Shown: positions 24,801-37,991 of the stretch, one piece after another
Position numbering within the stretch: the first letter of the stretch is position 1
Layout: each line of letters begins with the position of its first letter
NCBI RefSeq assembly: GCF_036884655.1
Contig: NC_088340.1
Location: 248,001-312,000 of the forward strand
Direction: 5' to 3'
DNA from: Musa acuminata AAA Group
Taxonomy: Eukaryota > Streptophyta > Magnoliopsida > Zingiberales > Musaceae
DNA: 64,000 nucleotides
The notes under the pieces: generated by a model
Told to the model about the DNA's origin: nothing
Seen by the model: the letters and a program-made list of their open reading frames with translations, nothing else
Database searches by the model: none
Translations under genes and position numbers: made by a program

Positions 24801-27800
24801 TAAAAAGACTAATTTACTTTAAAAAAATATTGAGCTCACTCATACATCTAAAAACAACAAACAACCAGAGAATAGAAAGCATATTGATAGCATCTGAACT
24901 TGCATGCAAGTTCATACTAGAGAACATATGAAAAAAATTCACCTGAGACTCGAGCTCATCACGGATAGACCTGTCTAGCTTGTTATATTGTTCTGAATCA
25001 GCAGTTGGATCTCCATCAAAATTTACCATAACAAATTGGTCTTCGCACCTGGCATGGTGAGCGAGTCCACTCAGTTATGACTAATATTAATTTTTTTGCA
25101 GACATCAATTAGATAAATAGAAATGATAACAAAATAGTCCAAAATTAGATTGATCAAAATGTTTAATCTAACATATTCTTCAAGAGAAGTTAAATTATAG
25201 ATTACATGTGAATCAATTAAAAAAGCAAAACTAATTCCCAAGGTGAAAAAGGATTTCGATGATAGAAAAACAATCAACGCTATCCATTTGTCAAAATTGT
25301 ATAATAAATCTAATTTTGCATCAGTTAAGCAGACACCGTGCAACCCACATATTGTCCTGTGAAAAATCATGCTTCAGTTGCTCAAGTTTTAATTTGTAAT
25401 CACTAATGAAGACCTTCAACATACTGGTGGAAGTCCAATATAACTTTTGGATTTTCTTCTTCCAAGAATATAACAAGGAACCCAATAACAGTTATCACTA
25501 CTGAATATTCATGCATCTCATGCATGATCATGCTAATGAAAAAAAGTGTATAATACAATTAGCTGCTCAGATGAAGAGAGATTCATAAATAACTATGGCC
25601 ATTATGACTGGTAGTGAGACTGAAATAAGTAGCTGGCATAAATGAAAAGTACAAACCGGTCAAAATCTGGTAACAAAGGCAAAATATCCACAGCTTCTAA
25701 TTCAGGCTTCGTTTGATGGACAGGGGGCAGTTTGGCTGCCCTGAAAGATTCTTCGATGGTTTGTATTTGTCTATCCCTGACATAATAAAGAAGGGATCAA
25801 ACAGAAACATAAGGCAGTGCTCCTGATCCCAGTAAAGGGCATCATAAAAAATATGTAAATTGACTTAACATTTAACATGTCAATATACCTATTGTTAAGA
25901 TTCTCCAAGAAAAGATTTCGACCTTCTTTTGATTCTCGTATTTCTTTTGCTTGTTTCTCAGTAAGAGACTGCAATTCCAGATCAATTAGCATGTTTGTGT
26001 ACTAAGCTACTGGCAGTAAAAATAAACCCTAAAATATCACACTGTAGTATGTTCTGTACCATTTTTGCAGCTTCCATGCTGATGGGAGAAATGTATTGAG
26101 TCTTAACCAACCATGAAACACCTTTATCTGTAGGTCGCTCTTTCCTTCTTATACCTCCTTGCTTGATAGGAGTTACTACCTCGTCGTCAAGCAGTAACTC
26201 TTCATCTTCGGGAGAAAGGGCAGTACGAACAGCGGAAGGACTAGAGAAGCATATAAACACGTTATCTGAGACACTAAAGACATTCATTATGGTATAGAAA
26301 AATCAAGTGCAAAGCTCTAAAATCTCACTTGTATACACTCATATCAAGTAGGTCAAGAGGTACCCCAAGATCTTGTTCAACATAGAGTTTAGGCTTGTGC
26401 ATTTTCTCTAAGGATGTGATTGTATATTTGGTATATCTGCCAACAGAGAGACATAATTCTCATGTATTAAAATTTGAATAAAGTAAAAATCTCCACCAGT
26501 AAATTCCAAGGAGAAAAAACAGATAAAAATGATGGATAATGTTAGCAGTACAAATTTGGGTCATAAAACATCACATAAATAAATTGTTCAACAGTTGCAA
26601 AAAAAAACAATTCTCCAACAATGAACTCAACATAACAATATTCACATAGCATATTTCATTTTTTAACCACCTGCTACTGTCGGTGACCACTGTTCATATT
26701 TCCACAAGAAAAGGGTACTCGTGCATAATGCAACCAACAACTTAAGTTTCAAATTTAAGTACAAAACTAATCCCTGAATTTGAATATGCTGGATTAAAAG
26801 AAAAAAATTATGAGAGTCAAGCAAAAGCCATGAACTTCTTTTAAATTGTTAATCTTTTTTTATATCTATGTCTATATTAAGCCAAAATGAGAAATTTGAA
26901 AGAGCAAAATATGATACATACCGGTCTTTGTCCTTATGCATAGCTAATAACTTTGGTTGTGCGGTTGGATCTGGCAAGTCATTTCTAAACCTGGATTTAA
27001 AAAATGAATGAGTGACAAATAATGCAAGACATGACAAGGAAAGAAGGAGGCCTATTTGCAATTGTTAAAGTCATATTATAAATTGACATCAAAGAAAAGA
27101 TGGAGCATCTGCAGGCAAGGAAGTATACATCTGTCAAGGCTTCTTCCCAAATAATGAATAAATAATTTATAGAGCAAAGTCAACAGATTTTACTTAGTTT
27201 TAACTAGAATTGATGCTGAGGATGAATATATCACCTTATCAATAAGTATAGTTAATCCTGACCAAGGTTCTACATATAATGCCAATACCGATGGCAGATA
27301 TTGGTGGTCAAACAGACTGGAAAATACCTATTGGCACATATTGGCTCGACCAGCATTTGAAACCTTAATCCGAACACAAATCAACTTCTGACTGAACTAA
27401 ATCAGGCCCTTACATAGTATTATTAAGCATGTCATTAACAAAATGATTCACCACAGGTAAAAGAAGTCCAAAAGATACAAGATAACATAAAGTTGTGTGT
27501 CGTAGTTGAGTGCTAAGGTTCAGTTGATGTCATCAAAGATGTCCAAACCAAACTTGGTATATACTCAAATGACCTAGTTCAAATGAAATTGATCCCAACT
27601 ACCATGTAGGATATAAAATTGAGGCATAACTTGCAGTTATCATGGCTCAGCTTTTACTTTAAATAAAATTTATATAGACAAAAGGACATCTAAAATATCC
27701 CCAGGGGTTATTCCAGAATATACATGTCTGAACACGACTGTCTGCAATTCCAGCACCATGGCTGATTCAAGAAAACAGATCCAAAATTGTGTTGATGGGT

Positions 27801-29122
27801 CAATCATCTGTTACAGCGCAAACTGAGAGGTAATGCATGTAACAGATAACTTGTGCTGATCCTAGCTATCATATTTTTCAGTATGCAATCAACATTCTCT
27901 AAACAAGCAAATGTATAAACCAGAAGAACAATGTTCCAGTTATTAGAAAGATAATCTGAAAGAATTAGATCAAAATCAAATTATACAAAGGAGCAACCAC
28001 AGCAAGAGTACTATAGTTTGCAAATGGAAAATAGTAGATTCTTGCTTGACAAATCTTTATCCATAATAGTACTTTCCATAACAAGTACGTGAGGAAAGAA
28101 AATCCTACTCACTTCATCTTGCAGATGAAAGTTGTAGGCTTTTTCAATCGGTTTTCGATCCTTTCCCCACTCAGGAATGGGGTTGTCCGGCGCTCTGCTA
28201 TACGAGACCCAGTGATGGAGCCATGTGGCCTTGCGCTGCCTGACACCATCATCTGGGTCTTTTGCAGCACAGTGGCTTGTGATTGCTTCAGCAAAAGCTG
28301 CCTCTTCTCCTCCTGCTTCTGCTTCTCATACTCTCTCCTTTTCCTCAACCTCCTCTCCTCCTCAGTCTCCACCCTCATCGAGGTCCCATTGGGGCCTCCA
28401 GGTTGGACCGAAGCCCTTCCAGCGGGAGGTGCAGAAGGAGGCTTCTGCTGCTTGGGCGGGAGAGATAGCTTCTGCTGCCTCCCAGGGGGCAGGGCCTCTC
28501 TAGCGCCCTGATGACGTTGACCCACGTCTGGTGGCACCAACGGGGACTGGTTGGACGAAGGAGGGGGAGGGGGCGGGACTGACGGAGGGGGGATGGGGGG
28601 CGGCGGTGGGGGAGGGACGGAAGGGTTTGGCGGCGGGGAGGAAGGCGGAGGGGGCGGTGGGGGCGGCTGGGCCGGAAGGTTATAGTGAGGAGGGTACTGG
28701 GAAGAAGGATAAGACATCGACGGCTGCGGCTGCGGCTGCGGTGGGAGGTGGGGTGGAGGCGGGGGTGGTGGATAGGAGGCCGAAGGTGGCGGCGGTGGCG
28801 GTGCCTGATGAAGATGAGGGGCGTACGGATACTGCTGCTGCGGCCCGGGCGGCAGCGGCTGCTGCTGGCCGGCGGGGGGGTTAAAGGGGCCAGCGAAACC
28901 GTGGCGGGAGGCCGAGCCGGGCGGAATCCGGCCATAACCAGACACGGCGGAGGCGGCGGCGGGGCCGGAGCCAGGGTAGTTACGGTGCTGGGGGTAGGGC
29001 TGGAACTGCGGGTTCATAGGCGGCGGGAGGGTAGGGGGAGGCGGAAGAGCGCTCTGGTTCGGCGGGGGAGGCTGCGCTGCAGCAGGCGGCGGGGGAGGGT
29101 GGAAGGGCCTGAAGGAGGCCAT
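20362..29122 (-). CDS. ELF7: RNA polymerase II-associated factor 1 (Paf1 complex), ELF7 homologue
   Basis: Nuclear subunit of the Paf1 complex, which travels with RNA polymerase II and promotes histone H2B ubiquitination and H3K4/K36 methylation; in Arabidopsis ELF7 is needed for FLC expression. Twelve exons with consistent phases: 28113-29122, 26922-26990, 26329-26436, 26060-26240, 25889-25968, 25657-25776, 24943-25048, 23493-23579, 23229-23297, 22996-23067, 22760-22921 and 20362-20490, giving 730 residues. Residues 1-190 are extremely proline-rich. A basic, Arg/Lys/Glu-rich coiled stretch follows at about 253-285. The conserved core starts [17 protein letters not shown] and contains [47 protein letters not shown] and [15 protein letters not shown]. 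The tail is acidic (SGEEDMSD). Intron 11 is 2.3 kb and holds a TA-rich microsatellite. Confidence 0.95.
21798..22099. repeat. Compound AT/GTAT-rich microsatellite in Paf1 intron 11
   Basis: About 300 bases of ATATATGT, ATACATAC and ATATTT motifs, largely palindromic in character. Long open frames on both strands here encode only Ile/Tyr/Met repeats and are artefacts. A (CA)-rich tail lies at 22131-22162. Confidence 0.95.
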
Positions 29123-30162
29123 TCCCGGCGACCTAGATACTTCGATCGACGCAGACGATGGCTTCTTGAAGCCGAGAATTAGGTTAAAGATGAAGAGATA
29201 GGGGAAGGGAAGGGAAGGGAAGGAACGAAGAGGAGGAACGAACTACTAAAAAGGAGGTAGAGACGGCGGCGGCGGTGGTGATGGAGAAGATGGGGCGGAG
29301 GGTGACGATGGCTGGTAGCAGAAGCGGGTGGAAGTCCGCAAAGTCTGTGATGTAGGAATCGCCGGAGGTGAAGGAAGGAGAAAGATGTGACCTCGAAAGG
29401 AAATCGATGCGGTGTCGTCGGATGGAATTGGATCGGGTGGGTTGTATCGGGTCGGGCGCTCGAGTTTAACTTCCAATTTGTTGATTCGATAATTAATTAA
29501 TTTATTATTATTATCATTATTATTCTTTCTGCTGGTGTTATTATTTGGTGAAAATATTAAGTCTGTTTTTTTTTTGTTTTTGTTTTTGTTTTTGTTTTCA
29601 TAGGAAGTGGGGCTGACTTTATTTTCAGAATTATTTACAAGTAAATTATTTTTGTTTGTTTTTCTAATACTAGGAATGCCTACTTATCTATTTCTTTTTC
29701 ATTCTTTTTTTTTTACCATTATTATAGTGTTTTTGAATAATACGAGAAAATAAATACTGGGTATAAAAAACATTACCATATTTTCCTGGTACTATGTTAT
29801 AATGATGTTATCCTAATATTGTATAAAAACATTATAGCATAGTATAAAAATTTCATTGCAGTGTTTTCTTGACATTAGTATAGTGTAACATGTTTACTCG
29901 ATTCACCCTATGGATGGATCGATCCCTAAGAAAGAAAATAAGATGGATGATTGACTAAAAATTTTCTTCTTTCTCGTCGATTCACCCAAAATGTTCTAAT
30001 AGAATCATATTTGACTGGCTCATACCAATCCAACGGGAGCTTAGAAAGATCCGAAACATTATTATCCCTAATTTGAAATCGATTGGATTCAACGGCTTAT
30101 CCGTGAGATTACTTTTAGAATCTAAAAATTAAATCATACCCTAATTATATATTATCATACGT
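29123..30162. other. Paf1 5' flank and intergenic sequence
   Basis: The first 350 bases are GC-rich with GAAGGGAAGGGAAGG-type purine runs, probably 5' UTR and core promoter of the Paf1 gene. Beyond 29480 the sequence is AT-rich with poly-T runs (about 29567-29600). No gene is recognised. Confidence 0.5.
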
Positions 30163-30760
30163 GGTTAACTACCTTTAGTATTTCGGTCCTTACACATTGA
30201 AAAATTGTATTGTAAAATATCTATGTTAATTTATCCTAGCATCATCGATTTTACCAACAAAAACATAAAGATAAAAGGTAAAAAAATAATTTTAATATTT
30301 CAATTAGTGGTGGCCTATGACGATGCTACTGAGTATCACAAGTAGTTATTGTGGATGAGAAGAGCGACTGCGAAAGGTGAGAGTCACTCGACAACTATGT
30401 CAACGTCGATACAGATGCAGAGCGACACTATTCGACATCTGCATCGATGGCCCCTTCATCGCTCGATAGCTACATCCACTCTGATACAAATGCAGAAAGG
30501 CGAAAGGGTAACTTGACAATTGTGACAATATCCATGTAAATACAAAGCAACCCTCACATCTCCTTACCGCTCTCCTCATCCACAAAATCATTCGCATCAC
30601 TAATTGAAACATTAAAATTATCTTTTTATCCTTTAATTTTATATTTTCGTTGATAGAATCGATGATGCTATGATAAATAAAATTAGATGTTTCACTTTCA
30701 TAACTACAAGATACTAATATAACTTTTTAAAATGTATAGATTGGGATGCTAACGTAACTA
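30163..30760. mobile_element. MITE-like element with long terminal inverted repeats, copy 2
   Basis: Same family as 4524-5239. The left arm (about 30163-30315) aligns with the reverse complement of the right arm (about 30597-30760), including TAGCATCATCGATT and AATTTTAATATTTCAATTAG. The non-coding centre carries GATGCAGAG-CGAC and CATCTGCATCGA modules like those in copy 1. The arms have diverged, so insertion is not recent. Confidence 0.7.
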
Positions 30761-31908
30761 AATAAGTATGGAAAGTAAACTGTCCGCTGGGTTAGAGCAG
30801 TCGTAAATTCTTATTCTGAAGGTGGATTTAGAGCAGACGATGCTTTTGTGTGCAGTCAGTCTTTGAGCTCAGGCTTTGTTCGGTCAAAATCGAACTGGTA
30901 TGAAGGATGCTGGATCTTTCCATACAAAACACCCGTCGGCACAGCTCATTCTCGAGATGATGATGATGATATATGATGGATGGACTATTGGCTTTTAATC
31001 GGGTGCCTGCTCGGAGGAGGCCGAAGCACTTTGCTAAGCTACAAATTAACCATTCTGTTGCTTCTTAGCTTTAAAATTGAGGAATCCAAAAAGTAAAAGT
31101 GTGATTTGTATGCTTGCTGCGATACAAACAAGTAAAAGTGTGGATGAAGAAAGGAGAAGCAATTAGTACTAGTGTTTACGGGATAAAAAGAATTACTAAA
31201 TAAGAAACATGAGGAAGCAATCATTGGGAATTTAGTATTCTAGCTAGCTGGCTGGCTGGCTTCCAAAAGGCAACAAACACTGTCTCAGCCACCGGGTTGT
31301 TTTCCTTCTCAGTCCTTCGATTATTTACGATTTGCTTCTTAGTCTTGATTTGTATTAGCAATTATTTCATGCTTAATAGTTTGATTCCATTCTAGTCTTT
31401 TGAATTTTTGAAGCTTTTTTTCTATTATCTTATCTCTTTAGATAAAATAATTATAATTCATTAGATAAACAACCCATAAAAGATATGATAATACATATTT
31501 GAATGGATGTTATAATTAATATATTAAAAAAAAAAAGATATGATAATACATATTTCATGCTTAATAGGTTGGCAATACCAACCTAGCAATCAGATTCTGC
31601 TGGGTAAATCCTAAGCTTCATCTTGTTGTTCAAAACCCTGCACATCAGCTTGTTTTTGCTGCTGCCACTGATGAAGAGATGACTTCAAATGTCATGAGCT
31701 TACATACTTCTATTTCCGAGTACTAGAAGAAAAGATCTTATGACACTATCATAAGATCACACACAAAGGCTCAATCTTGTACATACAGATGAACAGGCAG
31801 GATAATAATTTGCATGCACAAACAAAAATAATATACATCAGAAAAACTAAACTCCAAGGAATACTTTCTTTATATACTAAGGAAGAAATGTATAGAGCTA
31901 CCTGACAT
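30761..31908. other. Intergenic, includes likely 3' UTR of the NAC gene
   Basis: AT-rich, with no gene recognised. A duplicated AAAAGATATGATAATACATATTT motif sits at about 31478 and 31530. The right end should include the NAC 3' UTR. Confidence 0.45.
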
Positions 31909-34798
31909 TTATACAGCTGGATAGTTCATGCTCCTCCATATCCTGAGACACAGCAGCAAGATGACCACCAAGAAAACCAAAAAAATCATGTAAGCGACAA
32001 CCGACTGGTTCCTTGGTGCCTTTCGATTTGAAGGGTATGTCGGTATATTGCCACTGTCATTTGTCGACGTTCTTCTCGACCTGAGCACAGATTTGGATTT
32101 TTGGTACTTACTCGATGTCTCATCTGCATCTGAAACAAAAAGAAGGCATAGCCTGTGAATTGAACCAGAACACTACAAGAGGAGAGGATCAGTGTTGATC
32201 TTGTTTACCATGAATAGATAAGTCCTCAAGCTTGTCAAGAAAAGCAGGCAATCTACTCTCCTCACTTTCAGATATGCCATCATCCGCATGGTCTCTTGCC
32301 TGCAGACAGAAGTGTTTCATCTATTTGTTATTATGGTATAAATAAGCGAACCTAGTCGTATAGATAATGACAAAAGAATCCTCACCTCTGTTCTTCCAAC
32401 TTTATCCTCAAAATTGCTTCTGATACTTGATTCACCATCAGAAATGGATCCAAATTGAAGCTCATTATGTCGAGTGAATTCACTTAATGTTTGAACCTCC
32501 TGCGTAGATAATTTATTTGCAGAATGCTGCACTTGCTGAGCCCTAATCTTAATTCCAGAATCCATAAGATCATCCCTATTTGTCACATTCTTCTCGGATA
32601 TAGCTTCCTCCATGCTATAAAACAATTCCCGTTTTGCTTCTGCAGTTGATTCTTTGTCTCGATCATCATTCGTACTGCTCAATTCATCACTAGCACTACC
32701 AAATTGTACCTTCCTAATTGAACTTTGCAAACGAAGCCTTCTTCCTGCAGTACCCTGCTTCAATAATAAATTGTCTGAATTTGGTTGATACTGCTGTGCC
32801 TGACGACTCCTAATCTGGATTCCAGTCCCCTCAAGATCATCCCTACAATCAGATATAGGATTCTGGCTACCCAGTTCCTCCAAGCTGTTAAACAAATCTT
32901 GCAAGGATTCTGCACCATAGTCCACCGAATACACATCTGGCCCACTAATGTCATAAGGAAGCAGACTTGCATTTTCATATAGAGTACTCAACTGCATCGT
33001 TGCGCCAGGAGAAACAACAGAACCATCTATCTGCAAGGAATCAGTTGGCAGAAGAGATGACCCACAGCACCAATCACAAGTTTCCAAATCTGCAGCATGC
33101 TGAATTAAAAAAAGAAATTGCAATTAGAAACTTTACTCATAATTTTTTTCTAGTCACTGCTCAATTTACAACGCAGGCATCCTTACCTGCAGTAAACTCG
33201 GTTCAGTCTCAATATCACTACTTGAGTCACCATCCCTGTGTGATGCTGAGTCCCAGGGACTGTGTTCAGGTAAACTCTCAGCAAATGGTTCTTTTGGAAT
33301 GATTGATGCACCAGAAGAACAATCATCTACACTGAGTATTGAATTTAAGATTGCATCCAGATCATCACCAACAGTACTATCAACCGGATATAATCCTATA
33401 TGTAATTCCTCATTGATATCGCTAAGTAAAGGATAACTTGAGTGAGGCATAATTTGGGAACTGATATTAGGGACACCATGACCTATCTGTGCAAACTCCT
33501 GGTCGCAAAATTTGGCGAAAGCATCTTGCGGCGGATCAGCCTGCAGTTTGTGTAGTAGACCTGAGTGTGGAGAAGGTAAGATCAACAAAAGTGAACATTA
33601 CAAATTCTCATTTTAACCGCACCTTTTCTCTTGCTTTCGCCTCTTCATCAGGTGAATCCAAATTGAAACAATTCATCTCTGGTTTCACAGAGACTCTAGT
33701 TGAACCATCAGTTTTACCAGTCAACCACATCTCAATATCGGCAGGTTGCTTTTGAACAGAATCAGGCATAGATTGTGGCTCTTCTTGCAAGTCCGACTCT
33801 GGAGAGTCATGATTCATCTGGGTTTCAATTTCTTCCGTCATATCTGCATCATGCTGGGTATCGCCAGGGGAGAACCCATTTACCTCCATCTCTTCGGCAT
33901 TGGTGCTTGAAATCCTCTCTTCTGGCTTTTTAAATAAGCGATAAAGAACATAACCACCCTAAAATAAACAGTAAAATATACACACAAAAAAAAAAAAAAA
34001 AACACACCATCAGTATAGCAAGATCAACGACAACCAAAATTTTAAGAAAGCTTCACGCAAACAGACTATTAAAGTCCAAAGTAAAGCATAGGTCATGATG
34101 AAGAAGCGAAGAAAACACAATCATTTTTTTTTCACCGAACAATCAATTCTACTCCATTGCATGGCTACGAACCTATCATGGAAACTTAAGTAACAGTAGC
34201 ACCTAGACTAAAAGATTGGGAGAATCCGAGCAGAAAGAATGACTGCAAAAGCAGAGCTGCAGACCTGATCGCCAGACTCGAACTCAAGCTCGGTAGTGCG
34301 GTACTCATGCATAATCCAGTTAGTCCGGACGCCATGGGGAGCTCGCCCCCGATGAAAGACCAGCGTCTTCTTCATGCCGATGATTGTACTCTTCGCCGCG
34401 GAAGACTTGGAACGTATGATCCGGTCCTTCCCCGTGGCCTTCCAGTAGCCGGCCTCAGTGGCCCGGTTAGACCTGTGACCATTGGGATACTTACGATCCT
34501 TGGGCGCAAAGAAGAACCACTCGGGATCGTTCGACCTAATTAGGGATTTTTCTGCGACCAAGATTAACTTTTTACGACAAAAGAAATTCCCATCAGAACC
34601 GAACAAAAACTAAGTGAAACGAGAAGCACCTGGAAGATCCCACGGCTCGCACTTGCAGACATCGATCTCGGGAATCACCTGCATCTCGGACTTGATCCGG
34701 CCAGTGATTTTTCGCTTGAGGTAGTGGTTGACGAGCTCCTCGTCCGTGGGGTGGAATCGGAACCCTAGGGGGAGCGAAGCCAGAGCAATTGCCGCCAT
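31909..34798 (-). CDS. Membrane-tethered NAC transcription factor (NTL type)
   Basis: NAC regulator predicted to be anchored in a membrane and released by proteolysis, as known for NTL proteins such as ANAC013/016/017/053. Seven exons with matching phases: 34630-34798, 34265-34551, 33623-33958, 33187-33540, 32386-33099, 32209-32299 and 31909-32129, giving 723 residues. The NAC domain occupies about 9-170: [96 protein letters not shown]. The middle is acidic and carries two similar motifs, TGIQIRSRQ and SGIKIRAQQ, seen in this NAC subgroup. A C-terminal hydrophobic helix (about 694-715, [14 protein letters not shown]) is followed by a short RIWRSMN tail. It is transcribed leftward from a G-box-rich promoter. 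Confidence 0.94.
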
Positions 34799-35210
34799 CG
34801 CCCGCGATCTCCTCCAACTCCTGCTCCTCCGATGCTCTTAGCTAAAGATTACCACAGTTCCAAATGGAATTGAGAGCTTTATCGCGTCGAACGCAGCAAA
34901 CCTGGAAACAATACTATCCTTCAGCTGTGTAACCGACCGCTTAGGGTTTGGGGGAAAAGAAATGTGAACTTTACCGACCATTCACCGTGGGGTAAGCGAA
35001 GAGCGTAGCACTTTGGCCATGGCATTAGAGAACTCTGTAGGATGTACCCACGCATAAAATACCCCTGTACGGAGGCTGAAACCACCGGATGTGCCATCAT
35101 GAGCTTTCGTGTAACTCTTCGTTCTTTGAAGATGATGCTGGGTATCCAGGTAAATTTGGTCAAACAGGGGGAGGACACTTTGGTCATACGACTATCCAGC
35201 CTAGGATCGA

Positions 35211-35524
35211 CACGTGGTGACGAAAATGATAGAAAACCGCAAGGGCCGGGCCCATATCGATCCAACGATAGACCTGCCGCGGTTTCACCACCACGTTACC
35301 GCGTGGTGGAGCTGTGCCCTGCGGCCAACGCGACTCGGGCGTTCCCCACGTCGGGCCTCGGACGATGTGTCCTCCCGTGGGTGGGTCAACACGTGCGTAC
35401 GGTATCCCAGGTCGAGACGTCACGTGACAGGGAGAGCGATCGACGAGAGGAAGATAAAGGAGATAAAGGGGGAGACGCGTGGCTACGTGGGTGGAAAAAT
35501 CACGTGAAATAAAGCGGTCACGTG
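35211..35524. promoter_or_regulatory. Cluster of five G-boxes upstream of the NAC gene
   Basis: CACGTG occurs at 35211, 35390, 35421, 35501 and 35519, 410-730 bases before the NAC start codon, with extra ACGT cores (CCACGTCGG, CTACGTGG) between them. G-boxes and ABRE-like ACGT motifs bind bZIP and bHLH factors in stress, hormone and light responses. The palindromic sites and their position on the 5' side of the NAC gene make it the likely target. No gene is recognised on the right-hand side until 37992. Confidence 0.6.
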
Positions 35525-37317
35525 AGAAAAAGAAAAGGTTTCGCTGGTCTCGAGGGTGGCTTTTAGACCAGTAGCCGCCCGGAATATTCCTTTAAGGACA
35601 TTCAATAAGAATTATGAATGATAATAAGGTATTTTAAAGTATTTTACATTAAAAAAAAATCTAGTATTGGACTTTTAGGCGATAGCAGCCTCCTAATTGA
35701 TTTTTTATTTGAGACTTTTTTTTTTCATCGTCAGTTTAACAAAAAATATCCTTTGTTGGTCACACAATCGCCTCCGCCCCTACTCTCACTTTGAGTAGCA
35801 CCACCCCATCCTCCACCCTTCATCCTCCAAAGTTGTCATCGCTCCACCTTAATCCCGTTTGAAGTTCACATATTTCGAAAGGATAAAATCGTGTAAGCAC
35901 GTTCATCGTCCAAAATAGATAATTCCTCGCGAATCTACGAGCCACACCAATGATCACCTACTTATCAATTAATTTAATTATTAAAATATCTTATTATATA
36001 TGTTTTTAATGCGAGTACAAGATGATTAATTAATTTAATCGGATCTTATTAGATATGTTTCTAATAAGAGTCTCTTATCAGAGAGATATTCAAATCAAAT
36101 TTTTGATCTTCATCATCTAACATTTGTCGTAACTATATCAATTATCACCAATTTGAACTTCATATTCCATCCTAAGTATATGTAAGAATTTAAGAAAGAC
36201 TATTAATCTTATATTATTTAAACTTCACAATCTTAAAAATAGGAATATGATAGTTCAATGGGTATAAAACATAACCCTGGTATTAGTCGGTCATTGATAT
36301 AAACTATGATATAACGTATACAACTTACTCGTCAAATATCGAGAGCTCAAATTAAAATCATATAATTTATTTTATCTAAGTATTAGTCTTTGTGATAATA
36401 TAATAGATCCACTCATCAAGGGTTAATAGGTTCAAAATATCATGTGATAATTTTTTAAAGTTTCAATTAACCTAACAATGAAGACTTTAACTACTAATAG
36501 AATGATTATGTGAATGAATTATGTTTTCACCCTTTATGTTTATATATAAAAAAATATATATAGATTAATAACTAATTTGTGTTAGATTATGTGATCTTAT
36601 TTAATTAGATATGATATATTATACATTTAATTTGATTCTGATTATAATTAAATAAAAGTTCAATTATGATAATATTTAGATAATCGGGAGGGACTCTCTT
36701 AATTTTTTTGTTTAACCTCTATGTTTTCACCTATAAATAGATCACCTTGTAGATACGTAGTATATGTTGTAGGTATTATAAATAGATCTTGTTAGTGAAA
36801 AAATTGTGCCGTGGTTAGTGAGTTAGCACGACCTGATCCACGGGTCGATGTCGGGAGTTTTCTATCAACTGAGCTGGATACCGAGGTCAACCAGGCCCTC
36901 GCGATGGGTGTTGATCAGCGTTCCTTGGTGTGCCAATTCGGATGCTGTGTATGCCGAACTGCGTCTCTCATTCTCCGGGGTGGTTGACAGCTCGTCTTCG
37001 CGAGGTGGCCGCGCCCTCAGGAAGGAGTGTTGTTTAGCATTGGTCGGGATCCGGACCGATTGGCTGCTCTCCTTCGTGCACTAGATGACGATTCTCGAGT
37101 GGTTGGCAGCTCGCCTTCGTGAGGTGGTTGTGTTTTCCTACAAAAATGACCCTCGTCGGGATCACCTGAGGAGGCCCCTCCAACGAGCAAGTTTGTAGAG
37201 TGATCAATTGATTTTTGTCACCCCTTTTTTTTTCCCTCCTAGCCAAATGCTGGCTAGAGGTCTTTATATTACTGTACGTGGGTCGGTCGTACGCAGGTTA
37301 GCATGGTTCACGTGCCG

Positions 37318-37500
37318 AGCAGTATTTTAGTACGGATTCTGACTTGGCGTGTCTTGGGGGCGGCGCTATCTCGGGGCTCTTGAGGTCGAGCAGTGCTACG
37401 GATTTTAACTTAGCGTGTCTTGGGGTCGATGTTGTCTCAGGGTTCTCGAGGTCGAACAGTACTTTAGTACGGATTCTGACCTGATGTGTCTTAGGGGCCA
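37318..37500. repeat. Three imperfect tandem copies of a ~65 bp unit
   Basis: The units begin GAGCAGTATTTTAGTACGG (37318), GAGCAGTGCTACGG (about 37388) and GAACAGTACTTTAGTACGG (about 37454). Each continues through TTCTGAC-TTGGCGTGTCTTGGGG-like sequence. It lies within the repeat-like block upstream of the TAF1B gene. Confidence 0.75.
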
Positions 37501-37991
37501 AAATATGCCGTATCAATAATCAAGCAACGTGTTATTCAAATTGGACGAGTTGCACGTTCAAACCTGGTTAGATTGCATGATTAACAACAATCTTATTAGT
37601 TTAGAAGATGATTGAATTACCCGTGTTGTTATAGCAAATTCTTATTAGATTTGTCGAGTCATAGAGTCATGGTTTTGGTCTAATCCTATTGCAAGGTTGT
37701 TGGTGTGATTGAATTCCGTAAGAAATAATTATAACACATTAGATAAATAATTCAAGTTAATGTGAGGAAACAATAAGGTGGTAATAATACGAGATTCCAA
37801 GGGTCGAACAGGAGAAACCCAATTTAACAGATACATCAAGTGGACATGTTTTGGGCTGTCCAAACCACAACAAGACCGACTCGGTCCACTCCGCTACGAA
37901 CCGAGCCGCCCGTTTCGCTTCGCTTCGCATATAGCCACAAATAGCGGCCGAGCGCCGCAGGCCCGTCGCCTCGCCTCGCCTCGCCGTAGCG

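Larger units (their letters stand above)
34799..37991. other. NAC promoter and repeat-like intergenic region
   Basis: 35530-36700 is AT-rich with no recognised gene. 36750-37510 is GC-richer, has only short frames, and reads like transposon-derived sequence (polypyrimidine run at 37223-37239, TCGGGATC motifs), but no element ends were found. It includes the tandem repeat at 37318-37500. Confidence 0.45.

Noticed and set aside
28109..29182. Long open frames on the plus strand opposite the first Paf1 exon
   Set aside because: They are the antisense of a GC-rich, proline-codon-rich exon and have no domain of their own.
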